DNA from: Geothrix oryzae
Lineage (GTDB): Bacteria; Acidobacteriota; Holophagae; Holophagales; Holophagaceae
DNA: 64,000 nucleotides
NCBI RefSeq assembly: GCF_030295385.1
Contig: NZ_AP027079.1
Span: 62,001-126,000, forward strand
Reading direction: 5' to 3'
Shown: piece after piece, positions 35,565 through 45,490 of the stretch
Layout: each line of letters starts with the position of its first letter
Position numbering within the stretch: the first letter of the stretch is position 1
Program-made: the position numbers and the translations under genes
The notes under the pieces: generated by a model
Databases searched by the model: none
Seen by the model: the letters and a program-made list of their open reading frames with translations, nothing else
Told to the model about the DNA's origin: nothing

Positions 35565-35999
35565 TCATTCCCCGATGATCTTAATAAGGATGCGCTTGTC
35601 CCGCCGGCCGTCGAATTCACCGTAGAAGATCTGTTCCCAGGTGCCGAAATCCAGATGGCCGCCCGTGATGGCCACCACCACCTCCCGGCCCATGATCTGG
35701 CGCTTGTGGTGGGCGTCGCCGTTGTCCTCGCCACTGCGGTTGTGGAGGTAGCCTCCCTGGGCGGGATCGGATCCCGGGTTGAAGGGCGCCAGCCGCTCCA
35801 GCCAACGGAGGTAATCCTGCTTGAGGCCGGATTCCTCATCATTGATGAACACGCTGGAAGTGATGTGCATGGAGTTCACCAGGCAGAGGCCCTCCTGCAC
35901 GCCGCTGGCCCGGACGGCGGCGGCCACTTCCTCCGTGATGTTCACGAAACCGGTCCGGCCGGGGATATGGAGCGTGAGGACCTTCCGATGGCTCTTCAT
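35565..35999 (-). CDS. YjbQ/UPF0047-family protein
   Basis: The 144-residue protein has the family motifs [38 protein letters not shown] and [25 protein letters not shown]. Members have weak thiamine-phosphate synthase activity reported in some bacteria, but the physiological role is unsettled. The His and Glu residues typical of the family are present. It is convergent with the CDF gene. A TATGCT box lies just before the ATG. Confidence 0.93.
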   Translation of the reverse strand: MKSHRKVLTLHIPGRTGFVNITEEVAAAVRASGVQEGLCLVNSMHITSSVFINDEESGLKQDYLRWLERLAPFNPGSDPAQGGYLHNRSGEDNGDAHHKRQIMGREVVVAITGGHLDFGTWEQIFYGEFDGRRDKRILIKIIGE

Positions 36000-36016
36000 G
36001 GGCGAAGCATAACGAA

Positions 36017-36040
36017 AACCCCGGGCCGGAGCCCGGGGTT
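36017..36040 (-). terminator. intrinsic terminator of the PKD-protein gene
   Basis: A perfect 10-bp stem (AACCCCGGGC / GCCCGGGGTT, loop of four) lies 17 bases after the stop on the minus strand and is followed by TTTTCG. Confidence 0.75.
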
Positions 36041-36056
36041 CGTGGAATCGGGGGGA

Positions 36057-37916
36057 TCAGTAGCCGGCGATCTGGAAATCGTCGAAATTCACGCGGTTGG
36101 CGCTACCGTCGGTCTTGCGGACCTCGAACCGGATGGCGCCGGCCACATTGACGGTGAAGGTGGCGGTGGCGAGCGTGGTGGAGGTGGTGGTCACGGTGCT
36201 GCCGGCCTGGGCCCAGGTGGAGCCGCCGTTGGTGGAGTACCAGAGGCCCCAGGTGGAGTTGCCGTCGGTGCCGTACTTGGCATGCTTGAGGGAGACGGTC
36301 TTGGCCCCGGTGGGGAAGGTGAAGCCCATGGTCACCTTGCCGCTGTTGCGGACGCGTACGCTCTGGGCGCCGGCCTTCCGGTCGCTGGTGGTATTGCCCA
36401 GGAGGGCGTCATCCAAGGTCCAGGTACCGGTGGCCAGGGCGACCGTGCCGAGGGCGTAGGCGCCCTTGGTGCCGGTGTTGAAGGCCTCGGTCAGGCTGGA
36501 TCCGGCGCTGGCGGTGAAGGCCGCCGCGAGGGTGTGGTTGGCCGTCACATTGCTGAAGGTGTAGGTGCCGAGGGCCCCCTGGTTGACGCCATCCACGGTG
36601 ACGCTGCTGATCACATAGCCCGCGGCCGGGGAGATGGTGAAGGTCTGGCTTCCGCCGTTCGCCACGCTGACGGCACCCGCCGGGCTGATGGTTCCGCCCG
36701 GGCCGGCGCTGGCGGTGAGGGTGAAGGAGGCGGCGTTCACGGTGATGGTGCGGGTGGCCGAAGCGGACTGCCCCTGGTTGCTGGTGGCCGTGAAGGTGGC
36801 CGTGTAGTTGCCGGCCGTGGGGTAGGTGTGGCTGACGGGGCCGAGGGCCGTGGCGGTACCGCCGTCTCCGAAGGCCCAGCTGTAGCTCAGGGTGCTGCTG
36901 TCTGAGATGCTGGCGCTGCCCTGGAAGGTCACCGCGCCTCCCGCGGTGATCGTCGGATTGGAGGCGGGGGAGACGATGCCCACCACCGGGACCGGAGCGC
37001 TGGTGGCCCCCGCCAGGTAGGTGGTGGCGTTGAGGAAGAAGGCCCGGTTGCTGTTGAGGGTGTAGCTGTTGTGGAGGGCCTTGCCGGAAGTGCTGGTGGT
37101 ACCGTCATCGGCCGGGGCGCTGTCGCTGATGGCCACCACCCGGCCGGCCCCCACGGTGCAGGTCACGATGAAGGAGCCGGTGTCTCCCGACACCTGGGTG
37201 TGGAGGATCTCCTGGACATTCGGGTTCTGGGCGGGGTTGAGGTTCAGGTAGGAGTAGGAATGGAAGTCCATCAGGCCCAGCGAGCCGTAGGTCCCGTGGA
37301 TGATGGCCTGCTCGGCGGGGCTGGTGCCCAGGGCGAAGGCCGTGCTGGTGGTGTTCGCCAGCGCATCACCCGGCCCGTGTCCGGGCACGAAGGTGAAGCC
37401 GTAGGGATTGCCGCCGTTCACCGCCACCAGATCGTTGAACACCGTGTAGGCATCCGTGCCGCCCGTGCCGCTGTAGCGGATGGCGCCGGGGTGGTTGCCG
37501 ACCATGAAGAGGCCGCCGCCGTTTTGCACGAAGGTGAAGATGGCCTGCTTCTCGGCGGCGGTGAACTTCAGGTAAGGCTCGGGGATGACATAGACCGCGT
37601 AGTTGCTCAGGTCCTGGGGATTGGTGGCATCGCCGTAGGTCACGCGCCCCGCGGGTGGGAGCGTCTGCACCGCATACCCGGCCTTGAAGAGGTCGAAGCC
37701 CCAGGCGCTGATGCCGCCGTTCCAGTCCGCTTCGGAGGCGGGCGCGGCGGGGCTGGGGTTGGGCTCGCTGCCGGAGCAGATCACCCACTCGGCCGAGGTG
37801 CCGGCTTCTTCGTGCCGGGTGTGGTCGAAGAGGACTTTTTTCGGAGTCTGGGCCTCCAGGGCCAGACCTAGGCCCAGGGCCAGGGCCGGGATCAACAGGA
37901 TGCGGAACGCGCGCAT
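36057..37916 (-). CDS. secreted multidomain protein: class-I GATase-like N-terminus, PKD, InlB-like repeat
   Basis: The ATG at 37916 with GAGG upstream opens a 619-residue protein with a signal peptide (MRAFRILLIPALALGLGLALEAQ). The N-terminal ~300 residues (LFDHTRHE, YVIPEPYLKFTAAEKQAIFTFVQNGGGLFMVGNHPGA) resemble DUF4350/ThuA-type glutamine-amidotransferase folds. A PKD domain follows (about 340-420, WAFGDGGTATALGPVSHTYPTAGNYT), then a divergent InlB B-repeat (about 424-497) and a jelly-roll-like C-terminus (about 500-619). PKD and InlB-like units mediate protein or sugar binding outside the cell. Sequences of this kind occur in secreted glycan-active proteins. The substrate is not known. 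Confidence 0.85.
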   Translation of the reverse strand: MRAFRILLIPALALGLGLALEAQTPKKVLFDHTRHEEAGTSAEWVICSGSEPNPSPAAPASEADWNGGISAWGFDLFKAGYAVQTLPPAGRVTYGDATNPQDLSNYAVYVIPEPYLKFTAAEKQAIFTFVQNGGGLFMVGNHPGAIRYSGTGGTDAYTVFNDLVAVNGGNPYGFTFVPGHGPGDALANTTSTAFALGTSPAEQAIIHGTYGSLGLMDFHSYSYLNLNPAQNPNVQEILHTQVSGDTGSFIVTCTVGAGRVVAISDSAPADDGTTSTSGKALHNSYTLNSNRAFFLNATTYLAGATSAPVPVVGIVSPASNPTITAGGAVTFQGSASISDSSTLSYSWAFGDGGTATALGPVSHTYPTAGNYTATFTATSNQGQSASATRTITVNAASFTLTASAGPGGTISPAGAVSVANGGSQTFTISPAAGYVISSVTVDGVNQGALGTYTFSNVTANHTLAAAFTASAGSSLTEAFNTGTKGAYALGTVALATGTWTLDDALLGNTTSDRKAGAQSVRVRNSGKVTMGFTFPTGAKTVSLKHAKYGTDGNSTWGLWYSTNGGSTWAQAGSTVTTTSTTLATATFTVNVAGAIRFEVRKTDGSANRVNFDDFQIAGY

Positions 37917-38064
37917 GGTCACCTCATGGAAAGGAAGGATTCCACCCCATTCCACCCGCCCCGGGCGTGACCGCGAGGTGAATTCGGCGGTCTTAACAAC
38001 AATTAACATCCGGGCCCTTCCGGTACCTCCAGGGCACACTGGTGGAACCCTTCCAGGACCCGAC

Positions 38065-39117
38065 ATGCTCCTCGTTCCCGCCCTCCTTCTCCTCCTGCAG
38101 ACGCCCGTGCCCGCCCCGGCCGCGACCCCGCCGCCGGATCCCGTGCCGCCCGCGCGCATCGAGCTGACCACGCCCTTCCCGGTGCACCTCGGAAGCGTGG
38201 GGCCGCGCGAGGTCCGCGAGGCGGTCTACGGCATCAAGAGCACCCACGACCGGCCCTTCCACCTCCGCGTGCTGGATCTTTCCCTCGGCCTGAGCCTGGA
38301 GGGGGACCAGCTGGCCGCGCCCCTGCAGCCGGGCGAAGTCCGCCTGGTGAAGGTGAAGGTGGATCCGACGGGCCTGCTGGGCTTCATCAAGGGGGCGGTG
38401 CGCCTGGGCACGGACGACCCCGGGCAGCCCAACTACATCCTGCGCTATGACATGATCGTGCGGCCCGAGGCGTCCGTGGATGCCGAGCGGAAGACCCTGG
38501 GCGAGGTGGCGCCCCACGAGAGCCCGGAGCTCCGCTTCCATTTCCGCCGCGAGGGCGGTGATCCCCTCAAGCTGGTGCTGGCCTCCGAGCTCCCGCCCCA
38601 CCTCGAGGCGGAGCTGATCCACGAGGGCGAGACCGGGGACCTGCGCCTGACCCTGCGGCCCGGCAGACTCCAGCCCGGCGTGACGGCGGGGCTGGAGGTG
38701 CTGAAAGTGGCCACCAACGCGCCCAAGCAGCCCTTGTTCGCCCTGTATGTGGACTGGCGGATCGTGCAGCCGGTGATGGCCAGCCCCTCGCGCCTGGTAT
38801 TCACGGACCCGAAGACCACGCTTCTGAGTGTGGAACTGACGGCGCGCGACGGCCGACCCTTCCGCGTGCTGAAGGCCGAGATCGAAGGACAGGGCTTCAG
38901 CCTGCTGGACGGCCCGGGGCCGGAAGCCGCCCGCCAGGTGCTGAGGATCCGCCGCACGGGCCACACGGCGGAAGCCATGCTGGTGCTCCAGTGCTCCAAC
39001 CTGGAGGTGCCCCTGAAGGTGCCCCTGCGCTATCTGGATCCGAAGGCACGACCGGCGAAGGGGGCCGCGCCGGTCCCGGCCCCGGCGGAAGACGCAGGGC
39101 CGCGGCACAGGCATTGA
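38065..39117 (+). CDS. secreted DUF1573-like protein
   Basis: The 350-residue product starts with a short signal-like segment (MLLVPALLLLLQTPVPAPA). It has three beta-sandwich-like sections with HLGSVGPREVREAVYGIKSTHDRPFHLRVLDL, KVKVDPTGLLGFIKGAVRLGTDDPGQP and RLVFTDPKTTLLSVELTARDGRPFRVLKAEIEG. The pattern matches DUF1573, an Ig-like fold in periplasmic proteins. No catalytic residues are evident. It is divergent from the PKD-protein gene across about 150 bp that contain an AT-rich palindrome-like stretch (about 37995-38010). Confidence 0.8.
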   Translation: MLLVPALLLLLQTPVPAPAATPPPDPVPPARIELTTPFPVHLGSVGPREVREAVYGIKSTHDRPFHLRVLDLSLGLSLEGDQLAAPLQPGEVRLVKVKVDPTGLLGFIKGAVRLGTDDPGQPNYILRYDMIVRPEASVDAERKTLGEVAPHESPELRFHFRREGGDPLKLVLASELPPHLEAELIHEGETGDLRLTLRPGRLQPGVTAGLEVLKVATNAPKQPLFALYVDWRIVQPVMASPSRLVFTDPKTTLLSVELTARDGRPFRVLKAEIEGQGFSLLDGPGPEAARQVLRIRRTGHTAEAMLVLQCSNLEVPLKVPLRYLDPKARPAKGAAPVPAPAEDAGPRHRH

Positions 39118-39123
39118 TCCAGA

Positions 39124-39147
39124 CCCGAACCCAGGTCTGAGTTCGGG
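39124..39147. terminator. hairpin between convergent genes
   Basis: CCCGAAC and GTTCGGG flank a ten-base loop that itself contains CAG..CTG. It sits exactly between the DUF1573-like gene and the convergent protease gene. No T-run. Confidence 0.5.
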
Positions 39148-39149
39148 AA

Positions 39150-40316
39150 TCAGAGGCTGGTCGGGACGGCCTTGCTGCCTTTGAGGCGGAGGGTGACCTT
39201 GATCACCTGGCCCTCCCGCAGGACATCGAAGACGACCTCGTCGGCGGGGGGCTCCAGCTCGAGCATGGCCAGGAACTGGCCCTCGTTCTCGATGACCCGG
39301 CCCTGGTAGGCCAGCAGGATGTCGCCCATGGTCTTCACGCGCCCATCCGCATCCACTTCCAGCGGGCGGAGCCCCGCCCGGCCGGCGGGTGAATCCGCAT
39401 CCACCTCTTTCACCACCAGGCCGCGGGTGATGCCGAAGACCCGGTGGGCCTCGTAGGCGAGAAGGGCGACGAAGCCCATGCGGGGGGGTTCCAGGCGGTC
39501 CCGGGCGATGAGCTTTGGCACGATGTCGTTGAGGGTGTCGACGGGGATGGCGAAGCCGATGCCCACGGAGGCCCCCGTGGCCGCGGCGATGGCGGTGTTC
39601 ATGCCCACCAGGCGGCCGGTGCTGTCAAGGAGCGGGCCGCCGGAGTTGCCGGGGTTCACCGCGGCGTCCGTCTGGATGGCGTTCAGGATCCGCGTGTTGT
39701 AGCCCGTGTCGATCCCCCGGCCCAGGGCGGAGATGACGCCCTTGGTCAGCGAGTGGTCCAGGCCGAAGGGGTTGCCGATGGCCATGACGGATTGGCCCAC
39801 CTGCAGGTCGTGGCTGCGGCCGATGGGGATGGGCCGCATGGCTTCCAGGGGCGCGAAGACCTGGAGCACGGCGATGTCGAGGGCGAAGCTGGTGCCGATG
39901 ACCCGGCCCTTGTAGGTCTTCCCGTCCGCCAGCGTGACCTCCACCTCGTCCACATCGCGGACCCGCCGTCCGCCCTCCTCCACGGTGATGACATGGTGGT
40001 TGGTGACCACATGGCCCCACTCGTCCCACACGAACCCGGTGCCCGTGCCCGTGGGAACCTTGGTGATGTCCAGCGTCCGCGGGTCCTGCGCGGGGGCGAT
40101 GGCCGAGACATAGACCACGCTGGGCTTGGCCTCCTTGAAGCGCCGGATCGTGTTCTTCTCCTCGGCCCCCAGCGGCGCCCTCTGGGTCACGACGCGGGGT
40201 TTCGCGTGGGCACGGAAGCGCTGGATCGTCGCATCCTCCGTGGGGGCGGATTTGGGAGGCTCCTGGGCCCCGAGGAGGGTGGTCAGGAGGAGGAGGGTGC
40301 AGGACAGGCGGATCAT
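39150..40316 (-). CDS. periplasmic S1C serine protease with PDZ domain (DegP/HtrA-like)
   Basis: The 388-residue protein has a signal peptide (MIRLSCTLLLLTTLLGAQ). The trypsin-like domain carries the triad His108 (TNHHVI), Asp147 (ALDIAV) and Ser225 (NPGNSGGPLLD). A PDZ domain follows at about 280-370 (RMGFVALLAYE..., ADSPAGRAGLRPLEVDADGRVKTMGDILLAYQG). HtrA proteases degrade misfolded periplasmic proteins. Only one PDZ domain is present, as in DegS-type proteins, but there is no membrane anchor. TAATCT at 40331-40336 and GGAGG precede the ATG. Confidence 0.94.
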   Translation of the reverse strand: MIRLSCTLLLLTTLLGAQEPPKSAPTEDATIQRFRAHAKPRVVTQRAPLGAEEKNTIRRFKEAKPSVVYVSAIAPAQDPRTLDITKVPTGTGTGFVWDEWGHVVTNHHVITVEEGGRRVRDVDEVEVTLADGKTYKGRVIGTSFALDIAVLQVFAPLEAMRPIPIGRSHDLQVGQSVMAIGNPFGLDHSLTKGVISALGRGIDTGYNTRILNAIQTDAAVNPGNSGGPLLDSTGRLVGMNTAIAAATGASVGIGFAIPVDTLNDIVPKLIARDRLEPPRMGFVALLAYEAHRVFGITRGLVVKEVDADSPAGRAGLRPLEVDADGRVKTMGDILLAYQGRVIENEGQFLAMLELEPPADEVVFDVLREGQVIKVTLRLKGSKAVPTSL

Positions 40317-40406
40317 GGGGGCTCCCTCCGAGATTATGCGGCCTTGCCTCCGTCTGCGCCTTCACCGCGGTGAGCCGCGCCAAACCTTGTAACCTGGAGC
40401 CATCCC

Positions 40407-41915
40407 ATGTCTGATTCCACCCGCTCCCGCCACTCGACGCTCCTGCTGGGCCTGGCCTTCCTCCTCCTGCTGGGATTGGGCTCGGGCGCGGCCTGGCTCA
40501 TCGCCCGCGGCAACCTTCGCGGCCCCTTCAGGGTGCTGCTGATCTCGCCGCCCCCGGGCCCCGGTTCGGGTCTGGACGCCGCCCAGTGCCGCGCCATCGG
40601 GGCCCTGGTCCAGGACCACCTGGAGCAGCTCGGCGGCCTGGCCATCACGAGCGCCACCAGCGTGCCCGAGGATCTGGAGGGCCTCCGGGCCCATCCCCAT
40701 ACCCTGGCCATCCTGCTGGAGCCGTCCCGCCAGGGGGAGTCGCTGACGCTGGCCTACCGCCACGCCGGGGTGGAACGCCCGGTGGGGACGCCCCTCGCCT
40801 GGGTCCGGCACGAGGCCCAGTCCCTGAGCCCTTCCGCTGCCTTCGAGGGTTTTCTCCGCGGGTTTCCGCGGACACTCCAGACCCAGGGTCCCCGGTTGTG
40901 CCCCCAGGCGCCCGCGGCCTTCTGGGATCTGATCCAGGCGGGGGCGTGGCGCCTCCAGAACGATCATCTGGACGAGGCCATGGCCCTCGCGGACCAGGTC
41001 GCGGCACGGGAACCGGACTGCGCCAGCGCCTGGATCCTCGTGGGCAACCTCCGGTACCGCCGGATGCTCAACAATCCGGCGGCCTTCCGGAAGGAGCAGG
41101 CAGAGGCGGAGGCCCTGCTCCTGCGCGGCCTCGAGTTGGCCCCGGGCCATCCTCGGGCCACCTTCCTGCTGTCGCTCCTCAAGGCCGACAGCGGCAACCA
41201 GGCCGATGCCCTCAACCTGCTCCTGCAGGCCCGGCGGCGCCAGCCGCACAATCCGACCCTCCTGACGGGCGTCGCCTACGCGGCCCGGGGAGCGGGCCTG
41301 CTGCCCTTCTCCCGCCGGGCCATGGCGTTGCGGGACGAGCTGGCCCTCGCCAAGATCCAGCCCCAGGCCGTGGACATCACCTGCCTGTACACGGGAGAGA
41401 TCCAGCGCTTCGAGGCGAGCCTTCAGGAACAGCCGGGTCACCTGCGCAGCACCTCCGGGGTGCTCCCCTTCTACCGCGGCTACCTGGCCCTGGTGCGGGA
41501 TGACCGGGCGCTGGCGCAGCAGGAGTTCGCCGCCGCCGCGGCCCTGTCCAGGGGCTACCCGAACATCCTTCGGTTGAGCCAGATCTACGGTCTGATCCTC
41601 TCGGGCCGGAAGGACGAAGCCTGGAAGAAGCTGCGGGAGTACGACCAGGAGCGCATCGGCATGCGTGAGCCCGACGGAGAGTTCACACTGCGGCTGGCGG
41701 AGGCCTACGCCATGCTGGGCGACCGGGCCAGCGCCATGGACATGGCGGGCCGGGCCTTCGCCCGAGGCTTTGGTTGCACGGCCTGGTACGAGCGCAGCCC
41801 CATGCTGGAGTCCCTGCGGGGCCTGCCGAAGTGGAAGGCCCTGCTGCAGCACCTGAGGGAACGCCAGTCCCTCATGGAGGAACGCTTCCCCATCGGGCTG
41901 CTGGAGGACAACTGA
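40407..41915 (+). CDS. membrane-anchored TPR protein of unknown function
   Basis: The 502-residue protein has one N-terminal membrane helix (about 11-32), a short extracytoplasmic alpha/beta segment (about 40-160, VLLISPPPGPGSGLDAAQCRAI...) and then TPR-like helical repeats (LADQVAAREPDCASAWILVGN, AEALLLRGLELAPGHPRATFLL, GYLALVRDDRALAQQEFAAAAAL). Such proteins act as assembly scaffolds. No enzyme motif is present. The segment around 40-130 has a Rossmann-like pattern similar to adenylate-cyclase-associated TolB-like N-terminal domains, but this is weak. TAACCTGG lies 11 bases before the ATG. Confidence 0.78.
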   Translation: MSDSTRSRHSTLLLGLAFLLLLGLGSGAAWLIARGNLRGPFRVLLISPPPGPGSGLDAAQCRAIGALVQDHLEQLGGLAITSATSVPEDLEGLRAHPHTLAILLEPSRQGESLTLAYRHAGVERPVGTPLAWVRHEAQSLSPSAAFEGFLRGFPRTLQTQGPRLCPQAPAAFWDLIQAGAWRLQNDHLDEAMALADQVAAREPDCASAWILVGNLRYRRMLNNPAAFRKEQAEAEALLLRGLELAPGHPRATFLLSLLKADSGNQADALNLLLQARRRQPHNPTLLTGVAYAARGAGLLPFSRRAMALRDELALAKIQPQAVDITCLYTGEIQRFEASLQEQPGHLRSTSGVLPFYRGYLALVRDDRALAQQEFAAAAALSRGYPNILRLSQIYGLILSGRKDEAWKKLREYDQERIGMREPDGEFTLRLAEAYAMLGDRASAMDMAGRAFARGFGCTAWYERSPMLESLRGLPKWKALLQHLRERQSLMEERFPIGLLEDN

Positions 41916-41933
41916 CCCGAAGGAAAGCATCCC

Positions 41934-41962
41934 TTCGGCAGGATCAGGGGCCCCGGTAGACT
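41934..41962 (+). promoter_or_regulatory. promoter-like element ahead of icmF
   Basis: TTCGGC, 17 bases, TAGACT followed by GG. Transcription would begin about 20 bases before the icmF ATG at 41988. Confidence 0.4.
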
Positions 41963-41987
41963 GGGGCTTCGCCCGATTGGGGGGGTT

Positions 41988-44900
41988 ATGTCCACACTCA
42001 CCGCATCCGAGACCACCGCCGTCCTGCCCGAAGGCTATCTGCCCCGCCACAAGGTGCGCTTCGTCACCGCGGCCAGCCTCTTCGACGGGCACGACGCCAG
42101 CATCAACATCATGCGGCGCATCCTCCAGGCCACGGGCTGCGAGGTGATCCACCTGGGGCACAACCGCTCTGTGCTGGATGTGGTGGAGACGGCCATCCAG
42201 GAGGATGCCCAGGGCATCGCGGTGTCCAGCTACCAGGGCGGCCATGTCGAGTACTTCAAATACATGGTGGACCTGCTGCGGGAGCGCGGCGCGGGCCACA
42301 TCCAGGTCTTCGGCGGTGGCGGCGGCGTCATCTCGCCGGAGGAGGTCCGGGAGCTGGAAGCCTATGGCGTGGCCCGCCTCTACAGCCCCGAGGATGGCCG
42401 CCACATGGGCCTGCAGGGCATGATCGACGACATGGTGCGCCGGTGCGACATCGACCCCCGCACCACCCCCGAGTTCCATCGCCTGGCCCGCCGCATCACC
42501 CGGATCGAGCTCGGCGACGCCAGCGCACTTCCCGCGGGCCACCCGCCCCAGGCGACGGCGGTCCTCGGCATCACCGGCACGGGCGGCGCGGGCAAGTCCT
42601 CGCTCATCGACGAACTGTTGCGGCGCTTCCTGGTGGATTTCCCGGACAAGCGGGTGGCCGTGCTCAGCGTCGATCCCACCAAGCGCAAGACCGGCGGTGC
42701 CCTGCTGGGCGACCGCATCCGCATGAACTCGCTGTACCACCCCGAGCTCCGCGACCGGGTCTTCATGCGGAGCCTCGCCACCCGCAGTGCGGCCCACCGC
42801 GCCACCAGCGAGGCCCTGGTGGCCAGCATCGCCGCCGCCAAGGCCGAGGGGTTCGACCTGGTGATCGTGGAGACCGCGGGCATCGGCCAGAGCGACAGCG
42901 AGATCTCGGACCTGGTGGATCTGTCCATGTATGTGATGACGCCGGAATACGGCGCCGCCAGCCAGCTCGAGAAGATCGACATGCTGGATTTCGCCGACCT
43001 CGTGGTGCTGAACAAGGCGGACAAGCGCGGCGCCGAGGATGCCCTGCGCGATGTGCGCAAGCAGTACCAGCGGGCCCACAAGCGCTTCAGCGAGCCGGCG
43101 GAGGAGATGCCGGTCTATGCCACCTGCGCGAGCCAGTTCAACGACCCCGCCACCAACTGGCTCTTCGTGAACCTGGTGAAGACCATTGCCGCGAAGTCCG
43201 GGCTGGACTGGGCCTCGAGGCTCGAGGCCCAGGCGGGGAATCCCCGGCGCGCCGCCATCATCCCCCCGGAGCGCGTGCGCTACCTGGCCGAGATCGCCGA
43301 TGCGGTGCAAGGCTACAAAGCCTGGGCCCGCCGCCAGACGGAGACCGCGGAGCTGGCCCACGCCCTGTGGACGAGCCTCGTGGCCCTGGGCGACAAGGTG
43401 CCCCCGGCGGGCAGCTTCTACGATGCCGCCCACCTCGTGGAACCCGCCGAAGGGGACCAGGGCGTGGCGATCCTGCTGCTCCGCCAGCGCTACCAGGAGC
43501 ACCTGGGAGAACTGCACGCCGAAAGCCGCCGCCTCATCCGCGACTGGTCGGAATTGAAGCGCAGCTACACCGAGCCGGAGAATATCTATGTGGTGCGCGG
43601 CAAGGAGATCCGCACCGCGAACTATACGGTGTCCCTCAGCGGTACCCTGGTGCCGAAGGTCGCCCTGCCGCCCCAGTCGGGCTGGGGCGAGCTGCTGCGC
43701 TGGCAGCTGCTGGAGAACCTGCCGGGTCGCTTCCCCTTCACGGCCGGCGTCTTCGAGTACAAGCGCGTGGGCGAGGATCCCACCCGCATGTTCGCGGGCG
43801 AGGGCACGCCCGAGCGCACCAACAAGCGCTTCCACTTCGTGAGCAAGGGCCAGCCGGCCGTGCGCCTGAGCACCGCCTTCGACAGCGTCACCCTCTACGG
43901 GGAGGATCCCCACGGCCGCCCCGACATCTACGGCAAGGTGGGCAACAGCGGCGTGTCCGTCTGCACGGTGGACGACGCGAAGAAGCTCTACTCGGGCTTC
44001 GACCTGCTCTGCCCCACGACCAGCGTGAGCATGACCATCAACGGCCCCGCGCCCACCATGCTGGCCTTCTTCCTCAATGCGGCCATCGACCAGCGGGCCG
44101 AGGCCTGGCTGAAGGAGCACGGCCAGCTCGAGGCGGCCCAGGCGAAGATCGAGGGGATGTACGCGGCGAAGGGCCTGGCGCGCCCCCGCTACGAAGGCGC
44201 CCTGCCCGAGGGCAACGACGGCCTCGGGCTCGCCTTGCTGGGCGTCACCGCGGACGAGATCCTGCCGCCGGAGGTCTATGCGAAGCTCCGGACAGAGGCC
44301 CTTCAGACCGTGCGCGGCACGGTGCAGGCGGACATCCTCAAGGAGGATCAGGCCCAGAACACCTGCATCTTCAGCACGGAGTTCAGCCTCAAGGTCATGG
44401 GGGACATCCAGTCCACCTTCATCGAGGAGAAGATCCGCAATTTCTATTCCGTGAGCATCAGCGGCTACCACATCGCCGAGGCCGGGGCGAACCCCATCAG
44501 CCAGCTGGCCTTCACCCTGGCCAACGGCTTCACCTTCGTCGAGTACTACCTCTCGCGCGGCATGCACATCGACGACTTCGCGCCGAACCTCAGCTTCTTC
44601 TTCAGCAATGGGCTCGATCCGGAATACAGCGTCATCGGCCGGGTGGCCCGGCGCATCTGGGCCGTGGCCATGAAGGAGAAATACGGCGCCAACGACCGCA
44701 GTCAGAAGCTGAAGTACCACATCCAGACCTCCGGCCGCTCCCTGCACGCGCAGGAGATCGACTTCAACGACATCCGCACCACCCTGCAGGCCCTCTACGC
44801 CATCTACGACAACTGCAACAGTCTGCACACCAACGCCTACGACGAGGCCATCACCACGCCCACCGAGGAGAGCGTGCGCCGGGCCATCGCCATCCAGCTC

Positions 44901-45410
44901 ATCATCAACCGCGAGCTGGGCCAGGCGAAGAACGAGAACCCGCTGCAGGGCGCCTTCTACATCGAGCAGTTGACGGAGCTGGTGGAAGAGGCCGTGCTGC
45001 TCGAGTTCCGCCGCATCGCCGACCGCGGCGGCGTCCTGGGGGCCATGGAGACCATGTACCAGCGGGGCAAGATCCAGGAAGAGTCCATGCAGTACGAGCA
45101 CCTCAAGCACAGCGGGGAGCTGCCCATTGTGGGTGTGAACACCTTCCTGAATCCCCAGCCGCCCGAGCTGGGCACGCCCGAACTGATCCGCAGCACCGAG
45201 GCGGAGAAGCAGCAGCAGATCCGGAACCTCGGCGCCTTCCATGCTCGCAACGCCGACCGGGCCCCCGCGGCCCTGAACCGCCTGAAGGACCTGGCCCGCG
45301 CCAACGGCAACCTCTTCGATGCCCTGCTCGACGCCGCCAAGGTCTGCAGCCTCGGCCAGATCAGCCAGGCCCTCTACGAAGTGGGCGGTCAGTACCGGCG
45401 GAACATGTGA
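41988..45410 (+). CDS. icmF: fused isobutyryl-CoA mutase IcmF (B12 domain, MeaB-like GTPase, mutase)
   Basis: IcmF interconverts isobutyryl-CoA and n-butyryl-CoA using adenosylcobalamin. At 1140 residues it has the full three-part architecture. The B12-binding domain (about 20-150) has DGHD (33-36), with His35 the likely cobalt ligand. The G-protein chaperone (about 190-420) has P-loop GTGGAGKS (197-204), ETAGIGQ and NKAD (342-345). A linker leads into the mutase barrel (about 560-1130, [36 protein letters not shown] near the C-terminus). The chaperone loads and protects the cofactor. The preference for isobutyryl-, isovaleryl- or pivalyl-CoA cannot be read from the sequence with certainty. 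Confidence 0.95.
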   Translation: MSTLTASETTAVLPEGYLPRHKVRFVTAASLFDGHDASINIMRRILQATGCEVIHLGHNRSVLDVVETAIQEDAQGIAVSSYQGGHVEYFKYMVDLLRERGAGHIQVFGGGGGVISPEEVRELEAYGVARLYSPEDGRHMGLQGMIDDMVRRCDIDPRTTPEFHRLARRITRIELGDASALPAGHPPQATAVLGITGTGGAGKSSLIDELLRRFLVDFPDKRVAVLSVDPTKRKTGGALLGDRIRMNSLYHPELRDRVFMRSLATRSAAHRATSEALVASIAAAKAEGFDLVIVETAGIGQSDSEISDLVDLSMYVMTPEYGAASQLEKIDMLDFADLVVLNKADKRGAEDALRDVRKQYQRAHKRFSEPAEEMPVYATCASQFNDPATNWLFVNLVKTIAAKSGLDWASRLEAQAGNPRRAAIIPPERVRYLAEIADAVQGYKAWARRQTETAELAHALWTSLVALGDKVPPAGSFYDAAHLVEPAEGDQGVAILLLRQRYQEHLGELHAESRRLIRDWSELKRSYTEPENIYVVRGKEIRTANYTVSLSGTLVPKVALPPQSGWGELLRWQLLENLPGRFPFTAGVFEYKRVGEDPTRMFAGEGTPERTNKRFHFVSKGQPAVRLSTAFDSVTLYGEDPHGRPDIYGKVGNSGVSVCTVDDAKKLYSGFDLLCPTTSVSMTINGPAPTMLAFFLNAAIDQRAEAWLKEHGQLEAAQAKIEGMYAAKGLARPRYEGALPEGNDGLGLALLGVTADEILPPEVYAKLRTEALQTVRGTVQADILKEDQAQNTCIFSTEFSLKVMGDIQSTFIEEKIRNFYSVSISGYHIAEAGANPISQLAFTLANGFTFVEYYLSRGMHIDDFAPNLSFFFSNGLDPEYSVIGRVARRIWAVAMKEKYGANDRSQKLKYHIQTSGRSLHAQEIDFNDIRTTLQALYAIYDNCNSLHTNAYDEAITTPTEESVRRAIAIQLIINRELGQAKNENPLQGAFYIEQLTELVEEAVLLEFRRIADRGGVLGAMETMYQRGKIQEESMQYEHLKHSGELPIVGVNTFLNPQPPELGTPELIRSTEAEKQQQIRNLGAFHARNADRAPAALNRLKDLARANGNLFDALLDAAKVCSLGQISQALYEVGGQYRRNM

Positions 45411-45429
45411 GCGACCGCCGGGTGGTGAA

Positions 45430-45450
45430 GCAGGCTGCAGGGCAGCCTGC
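45430..45450 (+). terminator. hairpin downstream of icmF
   Basis: GCAGGCTGC, AGG, GCAGCCTGC form a perfect 9-bp stem with a three-base loop, 20 bases after the icmF stop. No T-run follows, so termination efficiency is uncertain. Confidence 0.55.
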
Positions 45451-45490
45451 GAAGCCGGGACCCGGCGAGGAGCCTTATCATGGACTTCAG

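Noticed and set aside
40362-45242. 1626-codon open frame on the minus strand across icmF
   Set aside because: It is antisense to the clear IcmF reading frame and its residue composition (Gly/Ala/Arg/Leu/His-rich) is typical of a shadow frame in GC-rich DNA.
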